From positions 186,001-250,000 of the forward strand of contig NZ_JAOCQD020000003.1 in the NCBI RefSeq assembly GCF_025290835.2: a stretch of DNA of 64,000 nt, read 5' to 3'. Shown here piece by piece: positions 19,379 through 27,886 of this stretch. The notes under the pieces are model-generated. The model did not search any database and had not been told where the DNA came from. It saw only the letters and a list, made by a program, of their open reading frames with translations. This DNA comes from Aquabacterium sp. OR-4 (GTDB taxonomy: Bacteria; Pseudomonadota; Gammaproteobacteria; Burkholderiales; Burkholderiaceae_C). Position numbers and translations under genes: made by a program. Position 1 is the first letter of the stretch. Each line of letters opens with the position of its first letter.

Positions 19379-19995
19379 TCGGCGGCCGGGCCGGCGCTGC
19401 CTGCCACCAGGCCGGGCAGCGGGCGCTCGTCGATCGACTCGACCAGCCGCACATGGCTGCCGTCCGACAGCTGCAGCCGCACCCAGCGCATGTGGCAGGG
19501 CAGGATGCTCAGCGCGTCGCTGTGGCGTGCGCCGGTGTCGAAGCTGATCGCCGGCGGCGCGGGCTCGTACCAGCCGCGCTCGGCCAGCTGGCCTTCGGCA
19601 CGCACGATGTCCTCGCTGGCATAGCGCCACAGCGCGCGGCCCAGCAGATCGCCCAGCGGCACATGGAACTGCGCCTGGCGCAGCGGCGATGCCGCCAGCA
19701 GCCGGTGGGTGAGATCGCAGATCAGGTGCACCGGCTCGCGCGACTGGCGCACCAGCCGGCCCAGCATGTGGTCGGCCGCGCTGTCCAGCCGCGCGGCCAG
19801 CAGCTGGCGCAGGCGCTGGGCCTCGTCGGCATCGGGCGCGGCGCGGCCGTTCTCCCAGCGCGACAGCGTGGGCTGCGACACGCCCAGCAGCCGGGCCGCA
19901 TGCTCCTGCTTGATGCGGCGCAGCGCGCGCCAGCTGCGCAGGCTGCGCGCCAGGTGGCGGGTTTCGCCGCTGTGGATCACCGGATCGGTCGTCAC
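19357..19995 (-). CDS. XRE-family transcriptional regulator
   Basis: 212 residues from GTG 19995 (VTTDPVIHSGET); a longer frame reaches 20124 but would overlap the divergent transporter start at 20049. An N-terminal helix-turn-helix of Cro/C1 type is clear (about 20-75; RIKQEHAARLLGVSQPTLSRWENG). The remaining 140 residues look like a PAS-like or MmyB-like sensory region with no motif I can name (HLICDLTHRLLAASPL). It is divergent from the MFS transporter gene across 53 bp, the usual layout of a regulator and its target exporter. Confidence 0.82.
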   Translation of the reverse strand: MTTDPVIHSGETRHLARSLRSWRALRRIKQEHAARLLGVSQPTLSRWENGRAAPDADEAQRLRQLLAARLDSAADHMLGRLVRQSREPVHLICDLTHRLLAASPLRQAQFHVPLGDLLGRALWRYASEDIVRAEGQLAERGWYEPAPPAISFDTGARHSDALSILPCHMRWVRLQLSDGSHVRLVESIDERPLPGLVAGSAGPAADQDPAPG

Positions 19996-20048
19996 GGCAG
20001 CGATTGTCGCCAAAGCGGCGCCGGGCTGGTTGCCGCGGGGTCGGCACG

Positions 20049-21407
20049 GTGAGCGCGGTGGGCCCCCCATCCGCCGCCAGACCGGTGCCGTCCGCATCGC
20101 CCGCCTCGCCCGCGCTGCCCGCATCGCCCGCGCCAGCCAGCCCGGCCGGGCTGCCGGCCGCGCCCTGGCCGGCCGTGCTGCTGCTGTATGCCGCCGGGTT
20201 GATGGCCGCGGCCCAGCTGGGCAAGCTGTCAGCGCTGGCGCCGCTGTTCACGCCGGCGCTGGGCCTGGGCCTGGCCGGCGCGGCCTGGGCCATCTCGCTG
20301 CTCGAGGTGGGTGGCGCCACGCTGGGCGCGGTGGCCGGCCTGCTGGCCCAGCGCTGGGGCCTGCGGCGCACGCTGCAGGGCGGCCTGGTGGCGCTGGCGC
20401 TGGCCGGGCTGGGCAGCGCCTCGGCGCAGGGCTTTGGCAGCCTGCTGGGCTGGCGCCTGCTGGAGGCCGTGGGCTACCTCAGCGTGACCGTCACCGCGCC
20501 GGTTTTGATCGTGCGCCTGTGCCAGCCCGCCGGTGCCCATGCCCAGATGCTGGCGATGACGCTGTGGAGCACCTTCGTGCCGGTGGGCCTGGCGCTGGGC
20601 GCCAGCGGCGCGGCCGCGGCGGCGCTGCCGCTGGGCTGGCGCGGCGCGCTGCTGGCCGGCGGCCTGCTGGCCGCCGTGCTGGCGCTGGCCATGCGCTGGC
20701 GCTGGCCGGCCGCCGCCGAAGCCGCTGCCGACCAGGCCGATGCGGCCAGCGAGGCCCGCCACCGCGCCGAGCGCGCCGCCAGCCATGGCCCCGAGGACAG
20801 CACCGCCCACCGCCTGGCCCAGCGCCAGATGGCCCGCCCGGGCGTGGCCGCCTGGTGCCTGGCGCTGGGCTTCGGCCTGTTTGCCTTGTTCGAGGTGGGC
20901 CTGCTGGGCCTGCTGCCCACGCTGCTGGTGCAGCAGGCCGGCCTGAGCGCCACCGCCGCCGGCCAGTGGACCGGTGTGGCCTCGCTGGCCGCGGTGGGCG
21001 GCAGCGCGCTGGCCGCCGTGCTGCAGCGCCACGGCGTGGCCGCGCGTGGCCCGGCCATGCTGGCGCTGGCGCTGCCGGCGCTGATGCTGTGGGGCATCTT
21101 CCGGCCGGCGCCCGATGCCGCCTGGGCCGTGGGCCTGGCCATCGCCAGCAACCTGCTGGGCGGCGTGTTTGCCAGCTATGCCTTCGCCATGCTGCCGCGC
21201 GTGGCACCACGCCCGGCACAGCTGGTGCGCGTCAACGGCCTGATCACCCAGTGCGGCGCCAGCGGCAGTCTGCTGGGCCCGCCGCTGATGGCCGCCGGCG
21301 TGGCCTGGGGCGGCTGGCACGGCGCGGCCGCGCTGGGCCTGCTGATCACCCTGCCGGCGCTGCCGCTGGCATGGCGGGCGTTCGCCGTTCGCCCGGGTGC
21401 TGCCTAG
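20049..21407 (+). CDS. MFS transporter
   Basis: 452 residues from GTG 20049, which lies 53 bp from the divergent regulator start. A 37-residue Ala/Pro/Ser-rich N-terminal tail precedes about twelve membrane helices, in two blocks of six separated by a charged loop (about 222-260; rich in Ala, Glu, Arg and His). The motif-A position after helix 2 reads LLAQRWGLRRTLQGG. This suits the CynX/NimT or drug:proton antiporter branches of the major facilitator superfamily. Substrate unknown. The XRE regulator next door may repress it. Confidence 0.82.
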   Translation: MSAVGPPSAARPVPSASPASPALPASPAPASPAGLPAAPWPAVLLLYAAGLMAAAQLGKLSALAPLFTPALGLGLAGAAWAISLLEVGGATLGAVAGLLAQRWGLRRTLQGGLVALALAGLGSASAQGFGSLLGWRLLEAVGYLSVTVTAPVLIVRLCQPAGAHAQMLAMTLWSTFVPVGLALGASGAAAAALPLGWRGALLAGGLLAAVLALAMRWRWPAAAEAAADQADAASEARHRAERAASHGPEDSTAHRLAQRQMARPGVAAWCLALGFGLFALFEVGLLGLLPTLLVQQAGLSATAAGQWTGVASLAAVGGSALAAVLQRHGVAARGPAMLALALPALMLWGIFRPAPDAAWAVGLAIASNLLGGVFASYAFAMLPRVAPRPAQLVRVNGLITQCGASGSLLGPPLMAAGVAWGGWHGAAALGLLITLPALPLAWRAFAVRPGAA

Positions 21408-21490
21408 GCGCGTGATCCGCGTGATCTGCCCGATCCGCTCGATCCGCCTGGCGGGCGGGTGACTCACCGGGCGGGCCTGACGGGCCTGGT

Positions 21491-21518
21491 GGGTTTGATG
21501 GGCTTGATGGGTTTGATG
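21491..21518 (+). repeat. Short tandem repeat of a 9-10 bp unit
   Basis: Three near-copies of GGGTTTGATG in the 170-bp gap between the MFS transporter and the GNAT gene. The same gap also holds several GATCCGC-type words (21413-21450). It looks like slippage-prone filler rather than a binding-site array. The GNAT start lies 60 bp downstream. Confidence 0.6.
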
Positions 21519-21577
21519 CGCCTGGCCGGAGCGGCACGCTGCGGCGCAAGCCTGCCGTTCAGGCTATAAACCGGCGC

Positions 21578-22189
21578 ATGCCAATGCTTGTGCGTCCGCA
21601 GGCCCTGCACCTGCCCAGCTACACCTCGGCACTGCAGCGCGGCTGGTCGGCCGACACCGTGCGGGGCGCCGCCGCGGCGGCCGACGAGCTGCAGCGCATC
21701 GCGCACGATGCCAGCGCCTTTCTGGCCTCGATGGAAGACCGCGAGGCCCAGGGCCCGCCGATCACGCTGCCCGACGGCTCGGTGGTGGCGCGCCTGCCGG
21801 GCCTGCGGCGCTGGCTGTGGGACGGCGAGTTCTGCGGCAGCGTCGGCCTGCGCTGGCAGCCCGGCACGGCGGCCCTGCCACCGCACTGCCTGGGCCACAT
21901 CGGTTATGCCGTGGTGCCCTGGAAGCAGCGCCAGGGCCTGGCCACCCGCGCGCTGGCGCTGCTGCTGCCCGAGGCCTGGGCGCTGGGCCTGCCGCATGTG
22001 GATCTGACCACCGACCCCGGCAACACCGCCTCGCAACGGGTCATCCTGGCCAATGGCGGGGTGCTGGTCGAGGCCTTCACCAAGCCGGCGCAGTACGGCG
22101 GCCAGCCCGGCCTGCGCTACCGCATCCACCGGCCCGGCGCCACGGCGGCGCAGCCGGCCGAGGGACGCGCCGAGGGATCGGCCACATGA
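21578..22189 (+). CDS. GNAT-family N-acetyltransferase
   Basis: 203 residues; ATG 21578 and ATG 21584 are both possible. The acetyl-CoA binding part is clear: GHIGYAVVPWKQRQGLATRALALLLPEAW (about 108-136) has the GYxVxPxxxxxGxAT motif A, followed by VDLTTDPGNTASQRVILANGG, the motif-B Asn. The N-terminal part binds the unknown acceptor. The last codons overlap the start of the DUF4124 gene by 4 bp (ATGA), so the two are translationally coupled. The C-terminal tail is Ala/Glu-rich. Confidence 0.88.
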   Translation: MPMLVRPQALHLPSYTSALQRGWSADTVRGAAAAADELQRIAHDASAFLASMEDREAQGPPITLPDGSVVARLPGLRRWLWDGEFCGSVGLRWQPGTAALPPHCLGHIGYAVVPWKQRQGLATRALALLLPEAWALGLPHVDLTTDPGNTASQRVILANGGVLVEAFTKPAQYGGQPGLRYRIHRPGATAAQPAEGRAEGSAT

Positions 22190-22836
22190 GCCGCGACTGC
22201 CTGCTGGCGCGCCGTGCAGGCCCCGGCCAGGCCACGCTGCGGCTGGCGCACGGGCGCTGGCAGATGCCAGGCGTGCAGCGCGTGCTGGGCGTGCAGCGCG
22301 TGCTGGGCGTGCAAAGCGTGCTGGGCGCATTGGGTGCAGTGGGCGTGCTGGCTGCACTGGTCGCACTGGCTGCACTGCTGGCCACCGCCCCCGCGCTGGC
22401 CGGCACGGTGTACCGCTGGGTCGACGATCAGGGCCGGGTGCACTATGGCGAAACGGTGCCCGAGCGTTATCGCGGGCAGTCGCGCGCCCTGGATGCCCCG
22501 GCCGCCGCGCCCAGTGCCGAGCAGCAGCAGCAGGCCGTCGAGCGCGCCCAGCGCGACAAGGCGCGCCTGGCGGCACTGGCGGCGGCCGCGGCGGCCTCGG
22601 CCGCCAGCGCTGCGGCGCCACCGGCCTCGGTCGCGTCGCGTCCGGTGGTCAAGCGCCCGGCGCGGCTGCCCGATGCGCAGACCGATTGCGCCACCTGGCA
22701 GCGCCTGTACCAGGAAAGCCTGGACTGCCTGGGCCCCTACCGCACGGTGCGCGGCGCGCTCAAGCCCGAGGCCCTGACCTACTGCAACCTGGTGTCGGAG
22801 CCGCCGCCCACCAGCTGCCGCATGCGCCTGCCCTGA
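22186..22836 (+). CDS. DUF4124-domain exported protein
   Basis: 216 residues from ATG 22186, coupled to the GNAT gene; an in-frame ATG at 22264 would give a more ordinary signal peptide. A long hydrophobic N-terminal segment ends at ATAPALAG. It is followed by the DUF4124 motif VYRWVDDQGRVHYGETVPERYRG, a short beta-rich periplasmic module common in betaproteobacteria. An Ala/Gln-rich coiled stretch follows (about 105-145). Four cysteines in the C-terminal 55 residues (TDCATW, LDCLGPY, TYCNLV, TSCRMR) suggest disulfides. The region before the hydrophobic core is made of an 18-bp tandem repeat. Function unknown. Confidence 0.75.
   Translation: MSRDCLLARRAGPGQATLRLAHGRWQMPGVQRVLGVQRVLGVQSVLGALGAVGVLAALVALAALLATAPALAGTVYRWVDDQGRVHYGETVPERYRGQSRALDAPAAAPSAEQQQQAVERAQRDKARLAALAAAAAASAASAAAPPASVASRPVVKRPARLPDAQTDCATWQRLYQESLDCLGPYRTVRGALKPEALTYCNLVSEPPPTSCRMRLP
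22270..22323 (+). repeat. 18-bp coding tandem repeat, three copies
   Basis: Three consecutive copies of GGCGTGCAGCGCGTGCTG; the first two are identical and the third differs at two bases. They encode Gly-Val-Gln-Arg-Val-Leu repeats just before the hydrophobic core of the signal peptide of the DUF4124 protein. More degenerate GTGCTGGC-like words continue to about 22380. A gain or loss of one copy keeps the frame. Confidence 0.9.
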
Positions 22837-22933
22837 CCGCGGGTCCGGGCGTCCTGGCCGCGCCGTGCGGCGGAGGCAGGGGCGGGGGCGGGGGCGCGCG
22901 GCAGGCCCGCCCGCCCGCCTGCCTTGCAACTTG

Positions 22934-22963
22934 CAGCGGCTTTGACAGATCTGCCGCTGTTTT
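22934..22963 (+). terminator. Possible intrinsic terminator
   Basis: CAGCGGC at 22934-22940 pairs with GCCGCTG at 22953-22959 across a 12-nt loop and is followed by TTTT. It sits about 100 bp downstream of the DUF4124 stop. The stem is only 7 bp and the T-run short, so the call is tentative. Confidence 0.4.
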
Positions 22964-23013
22964 CAGGTGCGCTGCGCGGCTAAGCTGGCCGCCCCTTGCT
23001 CAGGCCCGTCACC

Positions 23014-23433
23014 ATGTCCGCCTTGTTCCGCAGCCCGTCCCGGCTGATCCCGCTGCCCGCGGCCCTGCTGGCCTGGGTGGCGCTGGCCGCCCCGTCCGCC
23101 GCCCAGGCCATCGGCTGCGAGGAGCTGCGCCAGAGCATCGCCGACAAGCTGGCGCGCGGCGGCCTGCCGCAGGCCCCGATCGCCATCGTCGACGCTGCCT
23201 CGCTGCGCGGCGGTCGCGTGCTCGGCAGCTGCGAGAACGGCACGCGCCGGCTGGTGCTGCAGACGACCGAGCCCGGGCAGACCGCGGCCCTGCCCACCAG
23301 CGCCAGCACCGCGCTCAACCGCCCGCGCGCCAGCGAGCCGGCCAGCATGCGCAAGCCGGTGCGCAAGGACGACGTGATGCTGGTGGAATGCTTCGACGGC
23401 GAACGCTACCTCGACGGCCCCTGCCGGCGCTGA
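23014..23433 (+). CDS. DUF1161-family exported protein
   Basis: 139 residues from ATG 23014 (MSALFRSPSRL), with a signal peptide to about residue 31 (SAAQA). The mature part begins IGCEELRQSIADKLARGGL and continues IAIVDAASLRGGRVLGSCENGTRRLVL. That is the CEELK...GxxxVGSCEGGTxKIxY pattern of DUF1161 proteins, small periplasmic proteins of unknown function with two conserved cysteines. Here a further 55-residue tail carries another pair (VECFDG, GPCRR), longer than the typical family member. No operon partner. Confidence 0.72.
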   Translation: MSALFRSPSRLIPLPAALLAWVALAAPSAAQAIGCEELRQSIADKLARGGLPQAPIAIVDAASLRGGRVLGSCENGTRRLVLQTTEPGQTAALPTSASTALNRPRASEPASMRKPVRKDDVMLVECFDGERYLDGPCRR

Positions 23434-23440
23434 GCGCCGG

Positions 23441-23475
23441 CGCACGGCGCACGGCGCACGGCGCACGGCGCACGG
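23441..23475 (+). repeat. 7-bp tandem repeat, five copies
   Basis: Five perfect copies of CGCACGG directly after the DUF1161 gene, followed by GGCGT/CAGGGCGT near-repeats that run up to the stop of the convergent AraC gene at 23493. The whole 59-bp space between the two convergent genes is therefore repetitive. No hairpin with a T-run was seen. Confidence 0.9.
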
Positions 23476-23492
23476 CACAGGGCGTGAGGGCG

Positions 23493-24368
23493 TCAGGGCG
23501 TCAGGCGCTCGCCGTCGCGCGGCGGCTGGGGGTCGATGACCCGCAGCTTGCGGCTGCCGGCAAAGATGTCGCGCGGCTTCAGGCCATACACCTGGCGGAT
23601 CGAGTGGCTGAAGTGCGTGCTGTCGGGGTAGCCGGCATCCAGCGCCACATGCGCCAGATTGGTCTCGCGGTTCACGTAGTGCAGCAGGCTGCGCGCGCGC
23701 TTCCAGGTGCGCAGGCTGCGAAACGGCGCCCCCACCTCCTGCTTGAACAGGTGCAGAAAGCGCGAGAACGACAGCCGCGCCTGCACCGCAAAGTCTTCGG
23801 CCAGCGCCGGTGCGGCGGGGTCGCGCTTGATGCGGTCGAGCACCGCCGCGATGCGCGCATCGATCTGCCGCGGCGGCAGCGCCCGGCCGAACAGCAGGTG
23901 GTCAAAATCCTCCAGCTGCAGATCCAGGCTCCGGCCGGCCGCTGCCAGCCGGGCATGGCAGGCGCGCACATGGGCCACAAAGCCGGCATCGTGCACCGCA
24001 CCGCTGGGCTGGCGCAGCAGCGGCGGCAGCTGGGCCAGATCGACGCTCTCGGGCTCGAGCATCAAGGCCGCGATGTGGCGGCCCTCGCAGGCCACCTGGT
24101 GGCGCACATAGGGCTGCACCACCGCCAGATCGGTGCGCTGCCAGGCGCCGTCGAGCCCGCCCGGGCCATGCTCGGTGCGGATCTGGATGTCGCCATCCAG
24201 CGCCACATAGGCCCCGATGCTGCCCATGGTGCGCACCGACGGCGCGCCCAGCAGGCCCACATAGAACACCCGGTCGAGCGAGATCCACATCAGCCGGTCG
24301 GCACTGGTGCAGCGGCGCGGCGCATGCCCGCTGGCCGGCACCGACAAGCCGTCGGAGGTCGTCTGCAT
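23493..24368 (-). CDS. AraC-family transcriptional regulator
   Basis: 291 residues. The N-terminal half is a beta-rich cupin-like region (DRLMWISLDRVFYVGLLGAP; IGAYVALDGDIQIRTEHGP), which may bind a small molecule. The C-terminal part has both AraC helix-turn-helices: ALAEDFAVQARLSFSRFLHLFKQEVG and NLAHVALDAGYPDSTHFSHSIRQVYG. It is convergent with the DUF1161 gene and divergent from the Spondin_N/PEP-CTERM gene over 357 bp. Targets unknown. Confidence 0.87.
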   Translation of the reverse strand: MQTTSDGLSVPASGHAPRRCTSADRLMWISLDRVFYVGLLGAPSVRTMGSIGAYVALDGDIQIRTEHGPGGLDGAWQRTDLAVVQPYVRHQVACEGRHIAALMLEPESVDLAQLPPLLRQPSGAVHDAGFVAHVRACHARLAAAGRSLDLQLEDFDHLLFGRALPPRQIDARIAAVLDRIKRDPAAPALAEDFAVQARLSFSRFLHLFKQEVGAPFRSLRTWKRARSLLHYVNRETNLAHVALDAGYPDSTHFSHSIRQVYGLKPRDIFAGSRKLRVIDPQPPRDGERLTP

Positions 24369-24725
24369 CTTGTTTGTCTCCTGGGGTGCGCGGCGCGTGC
24401 CGGCCCGGCCGCATCATCGTCGGGGCCGCCCGCCCCGGCTGCTGCCCAGGCGACAAAACGAGCCCATGCGCCAGCATAGGCACTGGCCAGGCCGCCGCGG
24501 CGCCGCCCGGCCACCCGACACGGCCAGACTTTCCCTTGCGGGTTAGCCCGTAGCGGGTGGGTTTGGCAGGGCCAGCGCATCGCCGCCGCCCACCTCCCGT
24601 CCCGGTGAACTTTGCCGGAGGTTTGCGGGAGCCGGCCTTCCTAGCATCGGCTGGCGGCTGGCCACCCCGGTGTGGCCAGGCGCTGTTCAGCCCCTCAACC
24701 CGATCTGATTGCCAGGAGTTCTGCC
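24369..24725. other. 357-bp gene-free divergent promoter region
   Basis: Lies between the AraC gene and the Spondin_N/PEP-CTERM gene. It is GC-rich and holds no open frame with coding character. Two weak sigma-54-like words are present, at about 24386-24402 for the minus strand and 24563-24579 for the plus strand. Each keeps the GG/GC spacing but has at least two mismatches in the core, so neither is called as a promoter. A GGAG before the ATG at 24726 is the probable ribosome binding site. Confidence 0.5.
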
Positions 24726-25517
24726 ATGACCCCGACACTTTCGCGCAGCCTGCGGCTGCTGGCCTCTGCCACGCTGGCGCTGTGCGCCTCGGCCCACGCC
24801 GCCATGGTGGATGTGACCGTGACGGTGCAGAACCTGGTGCCCGCCCAGGGCATCAGCTTTGCGCCCCTGCATGTGGGTTTTCATGCCGGCCGTTTTGATG
24901 CCTTCAACCTGGGCGAGGTGGCCCAGGCGGCCATCGTGTCGGTGGCCGAGGGCGGCGCTGGCGGCGCCTGGCAGGCGGCCTTTGCGGCGGCCGATCCGCT
25001 GGCCACGCGCGGCACCGTGGGCGGCCTGCTGCTGCCCGGCGCCAGCAGCAGCCTGACGCTGCGCGTGGACACCGCGCTGAACCCCTTCTTCACCTTTGCC
25101 GCCATGGCGGTGCCCAGCAACGACCTGTTCATCGGCAACGACAGCGCCACCGCGCACCGCCTGTTCGACGGCCAGGGCCAGCTGGCCCAGGCCAGCATCG
25201 GTGTGCGCGCCAGCGAGATCTGGGATGCCGGCTCGGAGGTGTTCGATCCCGCGGCCGCGGCCTTCGTGGGCAACAACGACCTGCGGCGCCCGCAGCACTC
25301 GGTGGTGGCCTTCAACTTTGCCGAGCTGGCGGCCTTCAACGGCCTGACCACCGGCGCCGGCTACAGCGTTCACAGCGCCTTGTCGGCCGACAGCGAGGTC
25401 TACCGCATCGGCTTTGCCGTGTCGGCCGTGCCCGAGCCCGGCAGCTATGCGCTGATGGCCGCCGGCCTGCTGATGCTGGGCCGCATGGCGCGCCGCCGCG
25501 GCCTGCCGGCGGCCTGA
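24726..25517 (+). CDS. Spondin_N-domain secreted protein with PEP-CTERM sorting signal
   Basis: 263 residues. A signal peptide ends near residue 25 (SAHAA). The body (about 26-230) begins VDVTVTVQNLVPAQGISFAP and contains HVGFHAGRFDAFNLGE and NDLFIGNDSATAHRLFDGQG, the hallmarks of bacterial Spondin_N proteins. It ends with VPEPGSYALMAAGLLML and an Arg-rich tail. That is a PEP-CTERM signal, cleaved by exosortase in bacteria that make extracellular polymer. No exosortase or prsK/prsR gene is in the window. The likely place is the cell surface or matrix; the function is unknown. Single gene, with an OmpR-type system starting 66 bp downstream. Confidence 0.85.
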   Translation: MTPTLSRSLRLLASATLALCASAHAAMVDVTVTVQNLVPAQGISFAPLHVGFHAGRFDAFNLGEVAQAAIVSVAEGGAGGAWQAAFAAADPLATRGTVGGLLLPGASSSLTLRVDTALNPFFTFAAMAVPSNDLFIGNDSATAHRLFDGQGQLAQASIGVRASEIWDAGSEVFDPAAAAFVGNNDLRRPQHSVVAFNFAELAAFNGLTTGAGYSVHSALSADSEVYRIGFAVSAVPEPGSYALMAAGLLMLGRMARRRGLPAA

Positions 25518-25583
25518 CTGCGCCGGCGTGGGCGCAATGTTCCAATCGGCCGCCGGCGCCGCCGCTTTGCGGCGCGGCCCTGC

Positions 25584-26309
25584 ATGAACGAACACCTGCT
25601 GCTGGTTGAAGACGACGACGCCATCGCCGATGCGCTGCGCCTGCACCTCGAGGACGCCGGCTACCGCCTGCACCGCGAGGCCGATGGCCGCCACGCCATG
25701 GCGGCCATCGATCGCCAGCGCTGGGATCTGGTGCTGCTCGACCTGATGCTGCCCGGTGCCGATGGCTGGGAGGTCTGCCGCCACCTGCGCGCCCGCCATG
25801 CCGATGTGCCGGTGATCATGCTCAGCGCGCGCTCGGCCGAGGCCCACCGCGTGCTGGGGCTGGAGCTGGGGGCCGACGACTACATGGCCAAGCCCTTCTC
25901 GATGCTCGAGCTGGTGGCGCGCATCCGGGCGCTGCTGCGGCGCATTGCGCAGCTGCGCGGCAGCGGCCAGGCGGCGCGCGAGCAGTTCCAGTTCGGGCCC
26001 TTTCGGCTCGACACGGTGCGGCGCGAGCTCACGCGTGACAACCAGGTGCTGCCGCTGACGCTGCGCGAGTTCGACCTGCTGCTGTTTCTGCTGAAGCACC
26101 CGGGCCGGCCCTTCAGCCGCCATGAGCTGCTGCGCCGGGTGTGGGGCGAGGGCTTTGACGGTTACGAGCACACCGTCAACTCGCACATCAACCGGCTGCG
26201 CAGCCGCATCGAGGACAACCCGCGCGAGCCGCGCCGCGTGGTCACCGTGTGGGGCGTGGGCTACCGCTTCGAACCCGACGGCGGCAGCCCGCCGCCGCAC
26301 CCGCCATGA
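25584..26309 (+). CDS. OmpR-family response regulator
   Basis: 241 residues. The receiver has LLVEDDDAIAD, the phospho-acceptor in LVLLDLMLPGADGWEV, and GADDYMAKPFSMLELVARI. A winged-helix domain with EHTVNSHINRLRSRIEDNP and WGVGYRFEP follows. It overlaps the downstream kinase by 4 bp (ATGA), making a two-gene two-component operon. The nearest genes are the PEP-CTERM protein and the convergent lipase; either could be a target, but no evidence decides. Confidence 0.93.
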   Translation: MNEHLLLVEDDDAIADALRLHLEDAGYRLHREADGRHAMAAIDRQRWDLVLLDLMLPGADGWEVCRHLRARHADVPVIMLSARSAEAHRVLGLELGADDYMAKPFSMLELVARIRALLRRIAQLRGSGQAAREQFQFGPFRLDTVRRELTRDNQVLPLTLREFDLLLFLLKHPGRPFSRHELLRRVWGEGFDGYEHTVNSHINRLRSRIEDNPREPRRVVTVWGVGYRFEPDGGSPPPHPP

Positions 26310-27886
26310 GCACGCCGGGCCGCCCCCAGGCCGAAGGCCCGACGGCCCAGCCTGACGGTGCACCAGTGGGCCCGCCGCCGCGCGCCCGGCGCGCGTTCTC
26401 GACCCGGCTGTCGCTGGTGCTGGCGCTGCTGCTGCTGGCCTTTGGCGGCCTGGTGGCGCTGCTCGGGCGCCATGTCTCGCAGCAGCAGGAGCAGGAGGCG
26501 CTGCAACGCCTGTCGCATGGCCTGGCCGGCCACATCGTGGGCCACTGGCCCGAGATCAGCGCGCCCGACCGCGACGCCGCCGAGCGCAGCGCCCGCGCCG
26601 CCTTGCTGACCATGCTGATGACCGTGAACCCCGGCGTGCAGGTCTACCTGCTGGACGCCGACGGCCAGGTGCAGCACTACATCGGCGAGCCCGGCATGGT
26701 GCGCCAGCCGCAGGTCGATCTGGGCCCGGTGCGCGCCTTTCTGGCCGGCGCCGGTTTGCCGCTGCGCGGCACCGACCCGATGGGCTCGGGCGTGCCGCGC
26801 ATCTTCAGCGCGGCGATGTTCCCGGTGCGTGCCGGCGACCTGCGGCCGCCAGGCTATCTGTACATCGTGCTCGATGGCGCAGCGCGGGTGCAGGTGGCGG
26901 GCCAGCTGGGCGCCTGGCCGGTCTGGCGCGGTGCGGCACTGGCCGCCGCCATCGGCCTGCTGGCCACGCTGGGCGTGGGCCTGTTCAGCGTTCGGCAGCT
27001 GACCCGGCCGCTGCACCGGCTGGCCGGGCGCCTGGCCAGCTACCAGCGCCACGGCGGCGCGGCGCCGGGGCCCGGCCCGGCCAGCGCCGCGGCGCTGCCG
27101 GCGCCGCCGCCGGTGGGTGACGAGGTGCAGGCCATCGAGCAGGCCTTTGAGCGCATGACGCAGCGCCTGCAGGCGCAGGCCGAGCGCGAGCAACACCTGG
27201 CCGCCGACCACCGCGAGATGATGGCCAGCCTGGCGCACGACCTGCGCTCGCCGCTGACCGCGCTGCACGGCCACCTCGAGGCCCTGGCCAGCGAGACGGC
27301 GGCCGGCGCAGCCCGGCGCGACACGCTGCTGCAGGTGGCGCTGGCCCAGAGCCGGCGGGTCAACCGCCTGTCGCAGCAGCTGTTCGAGCTGGCGGCGCTG
27401 CAGGCCCCCGGCCAGGTGCTGCAGCGCGAGCGCTTCAGCCTGGCCGAGCTGGTGAGCGACGCGGTGCAGAAGTTCGCGCTGCACGGCGCCACGCCGCAGG
27501 TCAGCCTGCAGGGCGTGCCACCGGGCCGCCTGGAGCTGGACGCCGACCTGCAGCTGGTCGAGCGGGCGCTGACCAACCTGATCGACAACGCGGTGCGCCA
27601 CGCGCCGCCGCGCCAGCCGGTGCGGGTGAGCCTGCGCCTGGCCGGCGATCTGGCCGAGGTGCTGGTCGAGGACGACGGCCCGGGCCTGCCCGAGGAGCTG
27701 CATGCGCGCCTGGACCAGGGCCAGTCGCTGCGCGAGCCGCCGGTGCGCCGGCGCAGCGGCGGCCTGGGCGGGCTCGGGCTGGCCATTGCCCAGCGCGTGG
27801 CCCAGCTGCATGGCGGCAGCCTGCGCCCGCTGCAGGCACCGCAGGGCGGCACACGCCTGTGCCTGGCGCTGCCGCTGGCGGCCTGA
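26306..27886 (+). CDS. Sensor histidine kinase
   Basis: 526 residues from ATG 26306. A Pro-rich cytoplasmic lead of about 28 residues precedes TM1 (about 30-52); a periplasmic sensor region of about 150 residues and TM2 (about 208-232) follow. HAMP comes next (RQLTRPLHRLAGRLASYQRH) with a Pro/Ala-rich insert (about 250-272). The H-box is MMASLAHDLRSPLTALHGHL, the N-box NLIDNAVRHAPPRQP, and the glycine boxes are EDDGPGLPEEL and GGLGGLGLAIAQRV. Its stop abuts the stop of the convergent lipase gene with no gap. Signal unknown. Confidence 0.92.
   Translation: MSTPGRPQAEGPTAQPDGAPVGPPPRARRAFSTRLSLVLALLLLAFGGLVALLGRHVSQQQEQEALQRLSHGLAGHIVGHWPEISAPDRDAAERSARAALLTMLMTVNPGVQVYLLDADGQVQHYIGEPGMVRQPQVDLGPVRAFLAGAGLPLRGTDPMGSGVPRIFSAAMFPVRAGDLRPPGYLYIVLDGAARVQVAGQLGAWPVWRGAALAAAIGLLATLGVGLFSVRQLTRPLHRLAGRLASYQRHGGAAPGPGPASAAALPAPPPVGDEVQAIEQAFERMTQRLQAQAEREQHLAADHREMMASLAHDLRSPLTALHGHLEALASETAAGAARRDTLLQVALAQSRRVNRLSQQLFELAALQAPGQVLQRERFSLAELVSDAVQKFALHGATPQVSLQGVPPGRLELDADLQLVERALTNLIDNAVRHAPPRQPVRVSLRLAGDLAEVLVEDDGPGLPEELHARLDQGQSLREPPVRRRSGGLGGLGLAIAQRVAQLHGGSLRPLQAPQGGTRLCLALPLAA

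Noticed and set aside
24386..24402. Sigma-54-like site on the minus strand before the AraC gene
   Set aside because: The -24 box is good, but the -12 box is GCGC rather than TTGC.
24563..24579. Sigma-54-like site before the PEP-CTERM gene
   Set aside because: The GG/GC spacing fits, but TTGC reads GCGC and the -24 box also differs; in GC-rich DNA this is expected by chance.
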